A stretch of 64,000 nt of DNA. It comes from Halichoerus grypus (Eukaryota > Chordata > Mammalia > Carnivora > Phocidae). Shown piece after piece: positions 1 to 13,400 of the stretch. The DNA lies in NCBI RefSeq assembly GCF_964656455.1, contig NC_135718.1, forward strand, positions 52,295,008-52,359,007, written 5' to 3'. Made by a program: the position numbers and the translations under genes. Every line of letters starts with the position of its first letter. Position 1 is the first letter of the stretch. The notes beneath the pieces were generated by a model, which saw only the letters and a program-made list of their open reading frames with translations, had not been told where the DNA came from and ran no database searches.

Positions 1-399
1 TGCTTTGCTTTTCCCAGTGAGTCTCAACAGGAGGCATGCAATGTAGACTCCTTCCAACCCTGGTGGTTAACCTTAATCACATGATCTTGTTGGTTTCTTC
101 ATTTCACCATTTCTCCTTTGTAATTGATTAGTATTCCAAAATCATGCCAATATCTTCTCATCAAACCTCCTCCCATCCACTGCAGACTCCTGCCTGAATC
201 ATCCACCTCTATAGTGGGTGCCAAATGGTAATTCTCTATTTCCACCATTTTCTTTGTCTTACTGGATTGGCATTCTACTGTTAGAGTTTTCCTTTCTCTC
301 CATTTATTTATATCAATGTGAACTTGTAGATTCCTATTTTACTCAACAGATTGTTATCCATTAACATTGTTTATTTTGATTCCCAAATTGTCTGATTTG
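1..399. other. Upstream intergenic sequence
   Basis: AT-rich, with no gene, RNA or recognisable repeat. Confidence 0.5.
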
Positions 400-610
400 G
401 CCAGTGGCTCTTCAAGCTGGCTCTTAACATTGCAACATTTGAAAATATGTATATTGCTAAGATTAATCCATGTAGTAGCTATAATTCATTTAGACTGCTT
501 TGTAATATGCTATTTTGTGAATATATATATATATATATTTCATATATATCAGTTTATTCACTCTTCCATTGATGGGCACTTCGGTTGTTTCCATATTTTG
601 GTATTGTAGT
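400..610 (-). mobile_element. Old L1 relic
   Basis: Resembles ancient antisense L1 (TTCCATTGATGGGCACTTC, GTTTCCATATTTTGG). Highly decayed, with an (AT)n tract at about 522-540. Confidence 0.5.
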
Positions 611-747
611 TTACTATTCCAGAACTCTAACGTTGAGTTTGGAACGTATTAAAATTTTGGATTAATATATACTTCAAGTCTGTTTATTGTATAAGTATTG
701 AGCAGTAGGACTGTTTTGCAGTCTCACTAACAGTATATGAGAAGCTC

Positions 748-1075
748 ACTTTTTTTTCTTCCAAGTTTTTATTTAAATTCCAGTTAGTTAACATACAGTG
801 TAATGTTAGTTTCAGGTGTAGGATTTAGTGATTCATCACTTGCATAGAACATGCAGTGCTCATCACAACACTGTACTTCTTAATACCCATCATCCATTTA
901 ACCCATCCCCTCTCCACCGCCAGGTCCCCCTCCCTTCCAGCAACCTTCAGTGTGTTCTTCTAAAGAGTCTGTTTTATGGTTTGCTCTTTTTCCCCCCCTA
1001 TGTTCATCGTTTAAGTTTCTTAAATTCCATATATGACTGAAATCATATGGTATTTGACTTACTTCATTTAGCATA
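748..1075 (-). mobile_element. Antisense L1 3' fragment upstream of the promoter
   Basis: Contains TAGTTAACATACAGTGTAAT and later L1 3'UTR/ORF2-end text. It ends about 150 bp before the GC-rich promoter. Confidence 0.8.
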
Positions 1076-1319
1076 GAGGGTCACTTTAAAATACTGTTAA
1101 TCTGCATTTTTCATGGAGAAGGATTTAAAAGACCTGTTTTCAAAACCATGTACTAAAGGCTTTTATTTTAACTAAATTTCCTCTTGGTTTTTCTCCTATT
1201 TATGTAGGGATATTGAAAGAAAGGGGTCGAGAAAACAAGATCGAAAGTTGGAAAACTGACGGCTTATGCCAAAGGGAAGTTGCACCTGCGGACAAAGTGA
1301 CCTAGAGCAGGGAGGCTGC

Positions 1320-1331
1320 CGCGCATGCGCA
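1320..1331. promoter_or_regulatory. NRF1-type site
   Basis: CGCGCATGCGCA fits the NRF1 consensus YGCGCAYGCGCR at all positions. A second GCGCAGGCGCAG stretch follows at about 1341. NRF1 sites are common in TATA-less CpG-island promoters. Occupancy is inferred only. Confidence 0.65.
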
Positions 1332-1433
1332 CAGTTCCAGAGCGCAGGCGCAGAAACCTCCCGAACCGCTGTTTTCCTCCCCGAAAACTTTATCGCGAGT
1401 CTTGGGATAAACTTGTGATTGCCAGAACTAAAT

Positions 1434-1443
1434 TCTCGCGAGA
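1434..1443. promoter_or_regulatory. TCTCGCGAGA palindromic promoter element
   Basis: A perfect 10-bp palindrome TCTCGCGAGA lies about 50 bp before the predicted exon 1 donor. This motif is known from a subset of TATA-less, often bidirectional, housekeeping promoters. Its position suggests transcription starts close by. Confidence 0.65.
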
Positions 1444-1460
1444 GATAATTAGTTGCTATA

Positions 1461-1472
1461 GTTGCGCATAAC
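1461..1472 (-). promoter_or_regulatory. Weak candidate RFX X-box
   Basis: On the minus strand this reads GTTATGCGCAAC, resembling the imperfect inverted repeat of an RFX X-box (GTNRCC-N-RGYAAC), with about three mismatches. RFX factors drive many ciliary genes, which makes the site plausible beside CFAP70. The match is poor and it could be chance. Confidence 0.2.
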
Positions 1473-1813
1473 ACATTTGCGGCAGCCTCAGGTAAGGCAG
1501 GTGTATCCAAACTCCTCAGAAAGCCCTCTGCTCCGGGCCTCCCGACCGTGTCCTTGCGACCACACCCCGTACCCTCGGTCTCTTCTGAGCTACAGCCGGG
1601 CAGAAACTCAAGGCCGCACCACACAGCGCACTCTGGTACGGACCTAAAGGCCACCGACCCCGCTAGGCGCCGAAGGTCCTGCCAACCCCAGGCCTCCCAC
1701 TTGAAGCCGGGCTTAGACCCCCTTCCGGCTTTGCCCCGGATACCCTGCAGTAGGTCCACACTGTGCCGCTGTCCCCAGACGACACCCCATCCGTCGTATC
1801 ATCCAACCTGTTT

Positions 1814-2003
1814 TTTATTTTTATTTTTTAAGATTTTATTTATTTGATAGAGACACAGAGAGAGAGGAAACACAAGCAGGGGGAGAGGGAGAAGCAGGCT
1901 TCCCGCCGAGCAGGGAGCCCGATGCGGGGCTCGATCCTAGGACCCTAGGACCATGACCTGAGCGGAAGGCAGACGCTTAAGGACTGAGCCACCCAGGCGC
2001 CCC
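1814..2003 (-). mobile_element. CAN-SINE
   Basis: Full SINE in CFAP70 intron 1. TSD CATCCAACCTGTTT at 1800-1813 and 2004-2017. Confidence 0.95.
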
Positions 2004-2044
2004 CATCCAACCTGTTTCTGACGTGACTGTTCCCTTGCATTTTC

Positions 2045-2153
2045 TTTTAAAGATTTTGTTTTTAAGTAATCTCTGCACTCAACGCGGGTCTCGAACTTAA
2101 AACCCGGAAAGCAAGAGTCTTATGCTCCACCAGCTGAGCCAGCCAGGTGCCCC
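2045..2153 (-). mobile_element. Short older-type CAN-SINE
   Basis: tRNA-like head without the CT-rich body. TSD TCCCTTGCATTTTC at 2031-2044 and 2154-2167. Same subtype as 12524-12629. Confidence 0.9.
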
Positions 2154-2394
2154 TCCCTTGCATTTTCATATGAGCAATATGACAAGAAATGCATGCCTCT
2201 TGGGTGCAACAGGAGCCCCCCCCCACCTGACTGCCCTGACCATAAGTAACCAGCCAGATTTCTTGCATTCATTATACAATAAATATCCTGCTAAGACAAT
2301 GCATAGTGCTGGGCACTCGGGCTGTAAATATGAGTGAGAGATTACTTGTCTTGAAGGGAGTAATTGAGCATTCAGAAAAAGCAGTGCACATTAA

Positions 2395-2560
2395 TAATAC
2401 CATTTGTGCCCTACTTCATAGGTGAAGCAGTTTTACTATTTTAGTGGATAGTCGCAACAAATGTGAAACACCAAAATTTATATTATCTTTTTTACAGAAG
2501 GTGAAACTGAGGCTCAGAGAAATTAGACTTTTGTCCAGGGTCAGGCTAGTGAAGGCCTAA
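2395..2560 (+). mobile_element. MIR-like SINE
   Basis: The core GGTGAAACTGAGGCTCAGAG at about 2501 is a MIR hallmark. Ends are approximate. Confidence 0.7.
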
Positions 2561-3397
2561 TTCATGTGGTACTATTGAAAAGAAAAGAAGGGGAGTAATG
2601 TAAAAGGTGATTTCTAATGTGAATTTTGTAAGAAAATTGTCAGTCACTTTGGCCCAGAATGAGCCTGGAGACATGGTGTTGAACAAATGATCTGAGATGT
2701 TTAGATGACTGAAAGTGAGGGAGTAGCTGAGAAGAGGCAGAATAATTATAAAGCCTGGGGACCGCAAAGTATTGCCTTCTTTTTTTGTACCACCAGTCCT
2801 AGATACACATAGTATGTCCTCGGTAAACGTTTGAATTGCCTTAAGTTCCAATTTGAATTGAGGTAGAAAATCTTTCTTAAACGTATCCAGTTTATTTTTG
2901 AAATTGTGTCCTTAGTGTTGTAAAATAATTAGAAGATATCTCTGACTAAATAAGACGTATGTCCAAACTTTTGCTGGTGGACTAACCATTATTCTATATG
3001 GCTGTTTATTTCCAGTTATCGAAGTATATTTTTGTAAAAGAGATTAAGTAAACTTTGAGGGGAGCTTTGTACATAAAGTCTATCAAAGAATACTGTGAAA
3101 GATGGGGTAAGTAAGGGAGATGACATTCCTACCCTCTTCGTCTTGGAATGATTTGTGCTTGATGGTTTAGTTATATGCATAAAGATCATGTTATCACTAA
3201 CTGATGGAATCCTTGTGACCAGCTCTGTAAGGCTCTGTCTATCAGCAAAGGTTGGAAAGGGCAAAAAACAATGGTGGACAATGCTGGACTAGCTATGGCA
3301 TTTTCCTAGGTTCTCCCCTAGTATTGGTTTTTATGTAATGTGGGTACTTCTGCAGCTGTGGTACTTGAGGGGACAGGTTGATTCATTATGTTTACAG
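2561..3397 (+). other. CFAP70 intron 1, unique part
   Basis: No repeat or open frame with recognisable content. Confidence 0.5.
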
Positions 3398-3500
3398 AGA
3401 CCAAAGAAGACCAGAGGGACTTTGCCCAAGTGCCGATATGGAGCAGGTGTTATCAACAGGCAGACCTGTGCAGATCACTGTGACAGATGGATATGACTTG
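3398..3500 (+). CDS. CFAP70: CFAP70 exon 2 with start codon (ATG at 3438)
   Basis: The acceptor TTTACAG ends at 3397 and the donor GTAAAG starts at 3501. The first 40 nt are 5'UTR. The ATG has G at -3 and G at +4, an adequate Kozak context. It encodes residues 1-21, containing [13 protein letters not shown], and ends in phase 0. The polypyrimidine tract before the acceptor is weak. Confidence 0.88.
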
Positions 3501-6500
3501 GTAAAGTTATTTTTGGAAATTAGAGGAGTTCTTAGTTTATTCATTCTTCTTGAAAGTATATTTGCCTTTGTGTTCAGGTTTCCGTGTCAAACATCTATCT
3601 GCAGGTTGCATGAAGATGTATTGGGAGCACTAGTGGGAGGAATGCTTTTGCACCCTCCTATAACACCAGACTGGCTGGTCTTAACATTGCAATGGCATTT
3701 CTTTCTCATTTTTCCTTTTTGGTAGACCGTATAATCAGCAGGTCACATCACTACGTGTGTAAAATACCTGGCAATTTGAATACTACATTTAATGGGTGAA
3801 ACAAGAAGTGATTTTTGTTTTCCTAGACAGCAGGCCTTTTCTTCTGAAAAAGATCTGAATTCTTCCATAGTTTCTCTTGTGATTAATTTCATTTGGTGAA
3901 TTTAAATAATAACACTACAATATGAGGTAACTTAAAAATTACAAGAATAATGAAATGGCAAAATATTCATTCACTATTATGAAGTCAAATAGCTCATTCC
4001 AAAACAGGATGTAATGAATGATCTCTACTTTGTTTTAAAAGGTATATATAAAAGATATATGTATAAATGTGTGTGTGTGTATATATATATTCACACATAT
4101 CTATATTCACAGGAAAGCACTAGAAAATATATTCTAAAGTATTAATAGTGCTTGCATGTTAGAGTGAGATTACAGGTAATTTCTTTTCCTGTGTGCTTTT
4201 CTCACTTTTTAAAATGTTTCACAATATACTTTTATAATCATGTAAACACAAAAGTTATTTTTAAAAATTCCCAACATAATGGCATTTAAATAGAATGTTA
4301 CAGTTAGGTACGACTAGATTTGTTTAATGACCTTCTACCTATCCCTTTTGTATTTGTGATATAGCTTGTTAGGAAAACATGGAAAAATGCTATGTAGTAC
4401 AAGTCAAAATGAGTTGCCAGATGTGTAGGAAAATTCTCTATTTGAGTATAATCGTAAAGTGGTATCTTTCTGTCAACAGAAAGGTTTTAAAGGAGATACT
4501 CCAGTTACTTTTATTCGTGCAGAATTCAATCAAGTGGTTCTGGGAGACTCTGCAAAAGTTACGGTTTCTCCAGAAGGAACTGCAAAATACAACTTCATGA
4601 GCAGTTTTGAATACAATCCTGAAGGAGGAATTACTTTAGATGACCTTGCCCACAAACCTGTGTTCTGTAAGTCCTTGTGGTACTATAAGTATTAATTATG
4701 TTGAGTATGTTATAAGGAGATATTGAGGTATTTAGTAGTGGTTTGGGGGACAAATGAACACACCTTACCTTTTTCACCTAGGAATAATGTGGTATAATTT
4801 GAGTCCTTCCTGCTTTTGGCAGCAGTCTCCATGGCCTGCTAATTTTAATCAGTTTGTATCAAAGCCCTTTTGACATTTGACTGAACTTTGGAGCCCTTAT
4901 CTCCTAAGCTGGGTTGGAGCTTTTCCTAAATATTCCTGTATTTAGGGTTGCCAGATTTAGAAAAAAAAATTGGGACATACTTATCCTAAACAATTATTCA
5001 TTGGTTATCTGAAATTCAAATTTAATTGGGCATCTTGTATTTTACTTGGCAACCCTATCTGTAATTCTGTATACAGTACTTCTATATACTTTTTTTGAAA
5101 TTTGGTCTATATCTTATTTATTTCAGAATTTCTAGTGCCTAGAAATATCTGGGACATAAAAGGGCTCAAAAAGTGTTTGTTCAATGAATGAATGAAAAAA
5201 TGGATATATGAATTCTGTATCCACACTTTTACAGTTTCTAAGTACACTGTATTATCTCTGACATACTTTCTTCTTACACCTATATACTAGTCTAAGGCTT
5301 TCGCTTTAACCTATACTCTTATTTTTTGTTTTGTTATTTTTTCAGTGGCACATCTCCTGTGGTACCTGCCAAAAAACCACAGATTCCAAAATCCCTGACC
5401 CAGAGAAGTGGGTCCTGGGAATCATACAGTATCCTAGAGCATTGCATTCTAAACTTTTTTTTTCCATAAGAGTCACCTGAGGCTCTGGGAGAAAATAGTC
5501 TTCAGAGTCCCACCCTAGACCACTAAATTCATGATTGCCAGGGAAGGATCCTAGGAAGCTGCATGTAGGAACAAGTCTCGATGACTCCCAGGAAGCACTG
5601 CTCCAGAAAAGTGATTCCTAACTCTGGCCTAGCTGGGAATCAGTCACCCATGGAGGCATCCATCTGATCCACACTCTGATCACTCCTTTATACTTCTTTC
5701 TTCTTTGCTTTGTGCTTCTCTGTCACTCCCAACCCCAAATAAGATGAGTGTCAGTGTCCTAATTGCCTTCCTCCCTGGTATGTTAGATGGGAAAGGCAGA
5801 ACTGGAACACTGTTTTAAACGTGTTATTGAATCCATGAGAAAGAAAGGGCCAGTCCTTTGTTCCAGAAGCAAAGCAGGAACTGAAAGCTGAAACTCTTGA
5901 ACAGCTGCTATTGGTGGGTGGTGGTGTGAGGGGAAAGAGCAGTACTCCAAAATCTAGGGGCTTGGATTTTAATGGTCTTAGACAAACAGAGAACTTGGGC
6001 TGCTGTAGATGGGAGTTGAGACTGAGATCAACCCCATTACCACAAGCCAAGACTCTCAAAAAGAATGGACTAGAAGAATAATCCATGCCCCATTATATGT
6101 GTCTAGCCATTGGATAGATGAAAAAAGTCTTTCCTAATAAGTAATAATCATAGGGTTATGCCAATCATTAAATAACATATATATATATATATATATTTTT
6201 TTTTTAAAGATTTTATTTATTTATTTATTTGAGAGAGAAAGAATGAGAGACAGCATGAGAGGGAAGAGGATCAGAGGGAGAAGCAGACTCCCTGCTGAGC
6301 AGGGAGCCTGATGCGGGACTCGATCCTGGGACTCCAGGATTATGACCTGAGCTGAAGGCAGTCGCTTAACCAGCTGAGCCACCCAGGCGCCCCTAAATAA
6401 CATATATTTTCTTAAAACACACAAGGAACATTTATACAATAGAAACTGGCCAAATACTAGGCAATAAAACAAATCCTGCCATATACCAAAGAATCAATGG

Positions 6501-7379
6501 CATACAGACTAAGTTTTCTGACCAAAATACAAGTAAACAAAATTAGAAATCTATAATAAAAACATAGGAAAAAAAGAATCCATTTGGAAATTTTAAGGCA
6601 CACTTATGTATAATTCATGGGACAAAGAAGAAATCATAAGAAAAACTCTAAAGCATTTAGAATCAGTCAACAGTAAAACACCAAATATCAAACTTGTGGG
6701 ATAGAGCTAAAGTAATACTTAGAGATGCATTTATGCTCTGAAGTACAGTCATTAGCAATCAAAAAGGATTTATTTTTTAATTTTTTAAAAGATTTTATTT
6801 ATTTTTTGACAGACAGAGACACAGCGAGAGAGGGAACACAAGCAGGGGGAGTGGGAGAGGGAGAAGCAGGCTTCCCGCGGAGCAGGGAGCCCGATGCGGG
6901 GCTCGATCCCAGGACCCTGGGATCATGACCCGAGCCGAAGGCAGATGCTTAACGACTGAGCCACCCAGGCGCCCCTCAAAAAGGATTTAAAACAGAACCT
7001 CTGGGAGTGCCTGAGTTGCTCAGTGGGTTAAGCGTCCAACTCTTGATCTCAGCTTAGGTCTTGATCTCAGGGTCGTGAGTTCAAGCCCTGTGTTGAGCTC
7101 TATGCTGGGTGTGGAGCCTACTTAAAAAATAATAATAATAAAACAGAAGCTCTGGAGTATATATATGTTCCCCTATTCTTTTCACTAAGTACAACTGCAG
7201 ACCTCAGACTTTATATGTAAAACAAACATAAGGGACTCTGAAAGGTGGAGAGAAGAAGGAAACATGAGACATGAGGAATGACATAGTGGTGAGTTGCTTG
7301 GGTTTTCTTTTTGTCTTGTATATCCCAGACTTGATGCTGAAGAAGCCAGCAACCTGGAAACATGAATGAGTGCAGACCA

Positions 7380-7410
<31 letters not shown>

Positions 7411-10400
7411 CAAAAAAAACTTAAGAGAAATCTGCTCTAACCAAAGACCAGGAAAAGGGCAGTCTAGCAAGACCAGAAACTTAGTAACTGCTCTGCTCTA
7501 ACCAAACACCACAACCAAAAAAATGTGGCACCACTCACACCCAGGCTGAATGGAGGACTTAGATTTATACTCTTGTAAAACAAATTAGGTGCCCCAGCTG
7601 AAATTAGGTGCCCCAGAATTAGGTTCAAGAATACCAAATAGGAAGCCAGGGCTTCTGTGCTGTCTGGTCATGAGGCCTCTCTCTCACCATCTGGTTTTAA
7701 TGGAGACCACATAGAGAGCCTGGATTTCTGCCCCAATCTGGCAGTAACAAGATGCCATTCTACTATCCACTGGGGTGGTGTCAGAGGAGGCCTAAAGTAG
7801 GGTTGAGACTTACTGTCACCTAGTGGTAATGAGCCTACACCCACTGTGGTATCAGTGGAAAAGAAGTAAGGAACCAGAACTCTCACCCCTCGTCAGCAGT
7901 AATAAGGAACTCTCCCCCTCAGGTATCAATAGAGGCTGAGTGGAGTTAATAATGGGGGACGATGGGGCAGTGCCCCTCCCCTTCTGTTGGAGCAGGGTAA
8001 AAAAAAAAAAAAAAAATCAGCTAAAACAGATGGTTTAAGGTCCAGAGTTTCATAACATACAAAAAGTCCAAGATTACATGAAAATGACTCATCATACCAA
8101 GAACCTGAAGATCTCAAACTGAATTTTATTTTTTTGACTGTATTAGCATTTTATTTTTTTTTAATTTTTAAAATTATGTTGTTAGCCAACATATAGTACA
8201 TCATTAGTTTTTGATGTAGTGTTCAATGATTCATTGCAAACTGAATTTTAAAAGACAATCAGTAGATGCTAACACCAAGATCACATATATATTAGAATTC
8301 TTAGACAAAAATTTTTAAGAGCCATGATAATGGATCAGTAAGCAATTGCAAACATGCTGGAAAAAATGACAAAAATAGACTCAGCAGAGAAATAGGTCTT
8401 AGAAATAGAAGATATAAAGAAGAACCTAATGGAAATTTTAGATAAAAAAAATACAATAACTTATGAAAAGCTCAGCAAATGGGCTCAACAGCAGAATGGA
8501 GGAGACAGAGGAAAGAATCAGTGAATTGGAAGACAGAACAACAGAAATACCCAATCTGAATAATATAAAGGAAATAGACTGAAAAAAAAATGTGAACAGA
8601 GTCTGAGAGGCCTGTGGGACTATGACGAAAGATCTAATAGTGTCATCAGAGTCTCAGAAGGAGAGGAGAAAAGGGTGGGACTGAAAAAATATTCGAAGAA
8701 GTAAAGCCTGAAAACTCCCCAAATTTGGCAAGAGACATACACCTAGTGGTTCAAGAAGATAATCAGACTCCCAGTAGGATAAACCCAAAGAAATCCATAT
8801 TAAGAGACATCATAATTAAACTTCTGAAAACTGAAAGCAACAAAATCTGAAAGCAAAGGAAAACAATTAGAATGACATCAGTTTGTCAACAGAAACCATG
8901 GAGGCCCAAAGGGAATGTCATAATATTTTCAAAGTGATAAAAGAACTATCACCCAGAATCCCATACCCAGAGAAAAGATGTGAAGGGGAAATCAAGACAT
9001 TCTCAGATTAAAGAAAACAAAGTCACCAGCAGACCTATCCTGAAAGAATGGCTGAAGGAATTCCTCTAAACAGAACAGAAATGATAAAAGAAAGAACCTA
9101 GGAACACCAGGGAGGAAGAAAGAATGTGGTAAGCAAAAATTTGGATAAAGTAAGCTTTCCTTCTCTTTGAGTTTTCTAAATTGTGTTTGGCACTTGAAAC
9201 AAGGTATAACACTGTCTGATGTAGTTCTAAAGGTATACTGAGAAAATATTTTAAGCAATTGTAAACAGGAAAGGCAAAGGGACATAAAGGGAGGTAAGGT
9301 TTCTGTACTTCAACTACTGAAATGATGATACCTGTAATAGGCTGTAATAAGTAATATATATATAATGCAGTACTCAGAGCAATAACTAAAAAACCTATAC
9401 AAATAGGTACTCTTAAAAGTATTATAGGTAAATTAAAATGGAATTTTAAAGAATGTTCATGCAATCCACAGGAAAGCAAAAAAAGAAAACAAATGAAAAA
9501 GAGAGGAGAAACAACCCCCAGCAGACTTAAGCCCTAATATGTTAATAATTACATTAAATATATCAAGAGACAGAGATGGCAGACCTAACTATATGCTGCC
9601 TACAAGAAACTCAAAATATAACCATATAGTCAGGTAAAATGTAAAAGTATAGAGAAAGATATATATGCACACATTCATCAAAAAGTGGAAGTGACTGTAT
9701 TAGCATCAGAAAAAGTAGGCAAAGAAAATAACCAGAGACAGAGAAGTTCATTATGTAATGATAAAAGAGTCAACCCACCAAGAATACATAGTAATACTAA
9801 ATATACATACACCAAACAACAGCTGCAAAATATATGAAGCAAAAACTGATTGAACTGAAGGGGCGAATAGACAAATCCACAATTATAGTTGGGGACATAA
9901 ACACCCCCCTCTCAATTTGTAGAATAACTAGATAGAAAATCAACAGGGATATAGGAAAACTCAACAGTACCCATCAGCCTACAGTATCTAATAAATATTT
10001 ATTGAACACCCAACAATAGCAGAACATGCATTATTTTCAAAAGCCCACAGACCACATACCAAAACCATATTCTGGGTCATAAACAACCTCAATGCATTTA
10101 AGTGAATTAAAATAATGTGTTCTCTGACAACAGTATCAAGCTAGAAATCTATAATAAAGAACAGGAAATCCTGAACGCTTGAAAACAAAAAGACACACTT
10201 CCAAATAATCCATGCATCAAAGAGGAAGTCTCAAGGGAAGTAAAAAAATACAGTGAACTGAATGGAAATAAGAATACAAGGTAACAAAGTTTGTGGGACA
10301 GAGCTAAAGAACTGAGAAAATTTATCACACTAAATGCATACATTAAAAAAGAGGAAAAGTCTCAAATCAGTAATATAAGCTGTCACCTCAAGGATTTAGA

Positions 10401-13400
10401 AAAAGAAGAACAAAATCAAACAGAAGGAAGAAAATAATAAAGATAAAAGTAGAAAGCAATATAATGAAAAACAGTAGGGAAAAATCAATGAAACGAGTAA
10501 CATAGCTGGTAATTTAAAAACATCAAAATTGACAAACCTCTAGGAAGACTGGCCAAAAGCGGGGAGTGGGAGGAGAGAAAAGACACCACAAATGATCTAT
10601 TATTGTCTATTCATATATAATGAATAATCTATTCATTAGAAATGATATGGGATAATGTCACAGATAGTAGTCCTTAAAAGAATAATAAAGAGATGAACAA
10701 CTCTACATACATAAATTTGACAAGAAAATGGATCAGTATTTTGAAAAACACAAATCACGACTCATCCTATATGAATAAAGTTGCCCTGTAACTGTCAAGG
10801 AAATTGAATTCATAATTTGAAATCTCCAGGACCAAAGAGTCTTACTGAAGAATTCTACCAGAAGTTAAAAATAATAACTAACACTAATTCTACACAATCT
10901 TCCAGCAAATAGAAGAGGGGGAAACACTTCAATTCATTTTATGATGCTAGTGTTACACTGATACCAAAATAAGACAAAGACAACACACAAATGGAAAACT
11001 TGAGGCCAGTATCTGTCATGAATATAGACACAAAAATACTAAAAAAATACTAAAAAATAGAATTCAATAAATAAAAAGAATCATACATTATTATGAAGTG
11101 GGATTGATTCCAGGGATCCAAGTTTGGTTCAGTATTTGAAAATTAATCAATGTATTCTACTACGTTCATGGTCTAAAGAAGAAAAAGTATATGGTCATAT
11201 TGGTCAAAACAACAAAAGTATTTGACAAAATTTAACACCAATTCATGATAGAAACTCTCAGAAAAATGCAAGTAGAGGGAACTTCTTCAACCTGACAAAG
11301 GCTAACATTATACTTAATGGCAAAAGATGGAATGCTTTCCCCCTAAGGTTGAGAACAAATCAAGGTCTGCTCTCACCACTCTTATTTTTTTTAATTTAAT
11401 TTAATTTAATTATGTTATGTTAGTCACCATACATCATTAGTTTTTGATGTAGCGATCCACGATTCATTGTTTTCGTATAACACCCAGTGCATCATGCAGT
11501 ACGTGCCCTCCTTAATACCTGTTACTGGGCTAACCCATCCCCCAACCCCTTTCCCCTCTAAAACCCTCAGTTTGTTTCTCAGAGTCCATAGTCTCTCATG
11601 GTTCATCTCTCCCTCTGATTTCCCCACCTTCATTTTTCCCTTCCTTCTCCTAATGTCCTCCATGCTATTCCTTACGTTCCACAAATAAGTGAAACCATAT
11701 GATAATTAACTTTCTCTACTTGACTTATTTCACTTAGCATAATCTCCTTCAGTCCCATCCATGTTGATGTAAAAGTTGGGTATTCATCCTTTCTGATTGC
11801 TCTCACCACTCTTATAAACATAGAGATGGAAGCACTAGACAGTGCAATAAAGTAAGAAAAGGAAATAGAAGGCATATGTATATATGAAAGGAAGAAATAA
11901 ATCTGTCCCTATTTGCAGATGACATGATTGTCTATGTAAAAAATATCAAGGAATACGCAAAACTTCCAGAAAGAAAAAGATCATAGGATGCAAGGTAAAT
12001 GCTCAAAATCAATTATATTTCCGTATACTAGTGATAAATACATGGGCACTGATACTAAAAATACATCATTTACAATTGCTTTTTAAAATGAAATAGTATA
12101 AATTTAACAAAACATATATAGCACTTATGTGCTGGAAACTATACACTGTTGAATGAAATTTTTAAAAATCTTTATAAATGGAGAGACATACTGTACTCAT
12201 GTACTGGAAGGCTCAACATAGTTAAGATGTCATTTCTCCCCAGACTGTTACAAAGATTGAATGTAAATCTTATCAAAATCCCAGAAAGATTTTTTTCTAG
12301 ATATTGACAAAACTATTCTAAAATGTATATAGAAAGGCAAAGAAACTAGAAAAGCTAAAACAATTTTGGAAAAGAATAAAATGGGAAGAATCACTATACT
12401 TGATTTCATGACTTATTATATAACTATATTAATCAAAATTGTGTGGTGTTGGTGGAAGGATAGACACATAGATCAATGGAAAAAAATAGAAATAGATCCA
12501 TCTAAATATGCCTAATGATTTTTTTAAGATTTTATTTTTAAGTAATCTCTACACCCAACATGGGGCTCACACTTACAACTCTGAGATGAAGAGTCACACA
12601 CTCCACCGACTGAGCCAACCAAGCACCCTTGCCTAATGATTTTTGATAAAAGTGCAAAATCAATTCATTGGAGAAGAGGTAGCCTTTTCAACCAATGATG
12701 TTAGAGCAATTAAAAACCTGTACGCAAAAAAATGAACCTCGACTTTAGTCTCATACTTATGCAAAAATTAACTCAAAATGGATCACAGATTTACATGTGA
12801 AATGTAAAGCCACAAAACATTAAGGAAAAAATGAGAAGGACGCCTGGGTGGAGGCTTCGTCGGTTAAGCGTCTGCCTTCGGCTCAGGTCATGATCTCAGG
12901 GTCCTGGGATCAAGTCCCACATCGGGCTCCCTGCTCAGCGGGGAGCCTGCTTCTCCCTCTGCCTGCTGCTCCCCCTGCTTGTGCTCTCTCTCTCTCTGAC
13001 AAATAAGTGAATACAATATTTTTTTTTAAAAAAGGAAAAAACACGAAAAACTTCAGAATCTAAGGTTAGGCAAAGAGTTCTTAACACCAAAAGGATGAGC
13101 CATAAAAGAAAAACAACTGATGATTTGACTTATAAAAGTTAAAAACTCTTGCTCTGTGAAAAACCCTGTTGAGAGGATGAAAAGACAGGCTACACAGTGA
13201 GAGAAAATATTTGTAAATCACAATCTGACAAAGCAATAGTATCTAAAATATATAAAGAACTCAAGATTCAACAGTAAAAAATACTCCAGACAATCCAGTT
13301 AGAAAATAGGCAAAAGACTTGAAGAGACAGTTTACCAAAGAGGATATACAGTTGGCATATAAACATATGAAAAAGTGTTCAACATCATTAGCCATTAGGG

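Larger units (their letters stand above)
1390..1491 (+). other. CFAP70: CFAP70 exon 1 (non-coding), 5' end estimated
   Basis: The donor CAG|GTAAGG at 1491/1492 is a near-perfect consensus inside the GC-rich promoter. Splicing it to the acceptor at 3398 puts an in-frame TAA at 1469-1471 upstream of the exon 2 ATG, so exon 1 would be untranslated. The 5' boundary cannot be seen and is an estimate. Confidence 0.45.
1231..1790 (+). promoter_or_regulatory. CFAP70: GC-rich CFAP70 promoter region
   Basis: A CpG-rich block stands out from the AT-rich flanks and lies about 2 kb upstream of the CFAP70 start codon. It holds an NRF1-type site, a TCTCGCGAGA palindrome and a strong splice donor. There is no obvious TATA box, as expected for a CpG-island promoter. 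The open frames here on both strands look like by-products of GC content; I recognise no protein in them. The TCTCGCGAGA element and GC content would fit bidirectional initiation, but no divergent gene is visible in the 1.2 kb to the left. Confidence 0.75.
6415..7179 (+). mobile_element. Old L1 ORF2 fragment
   Basis: AT-rich sequence with decayed L1 ORF2 character (for example around 6520-6720), interrupted by SINEs at 6773-6975 and 7005-7139. The boundary with the next L1 is uncertain. Confidence 0.5.

Noticed and set aside
1196..1847. Open frames of 60-190 codons on both strands in the GC-rich promoter
   Set aside because: Composition-driven: several overlapping frames in a CpG island, no recognised domain, and one frame runs into a SINE. 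A divergent gene was considered but has no supporting protein.
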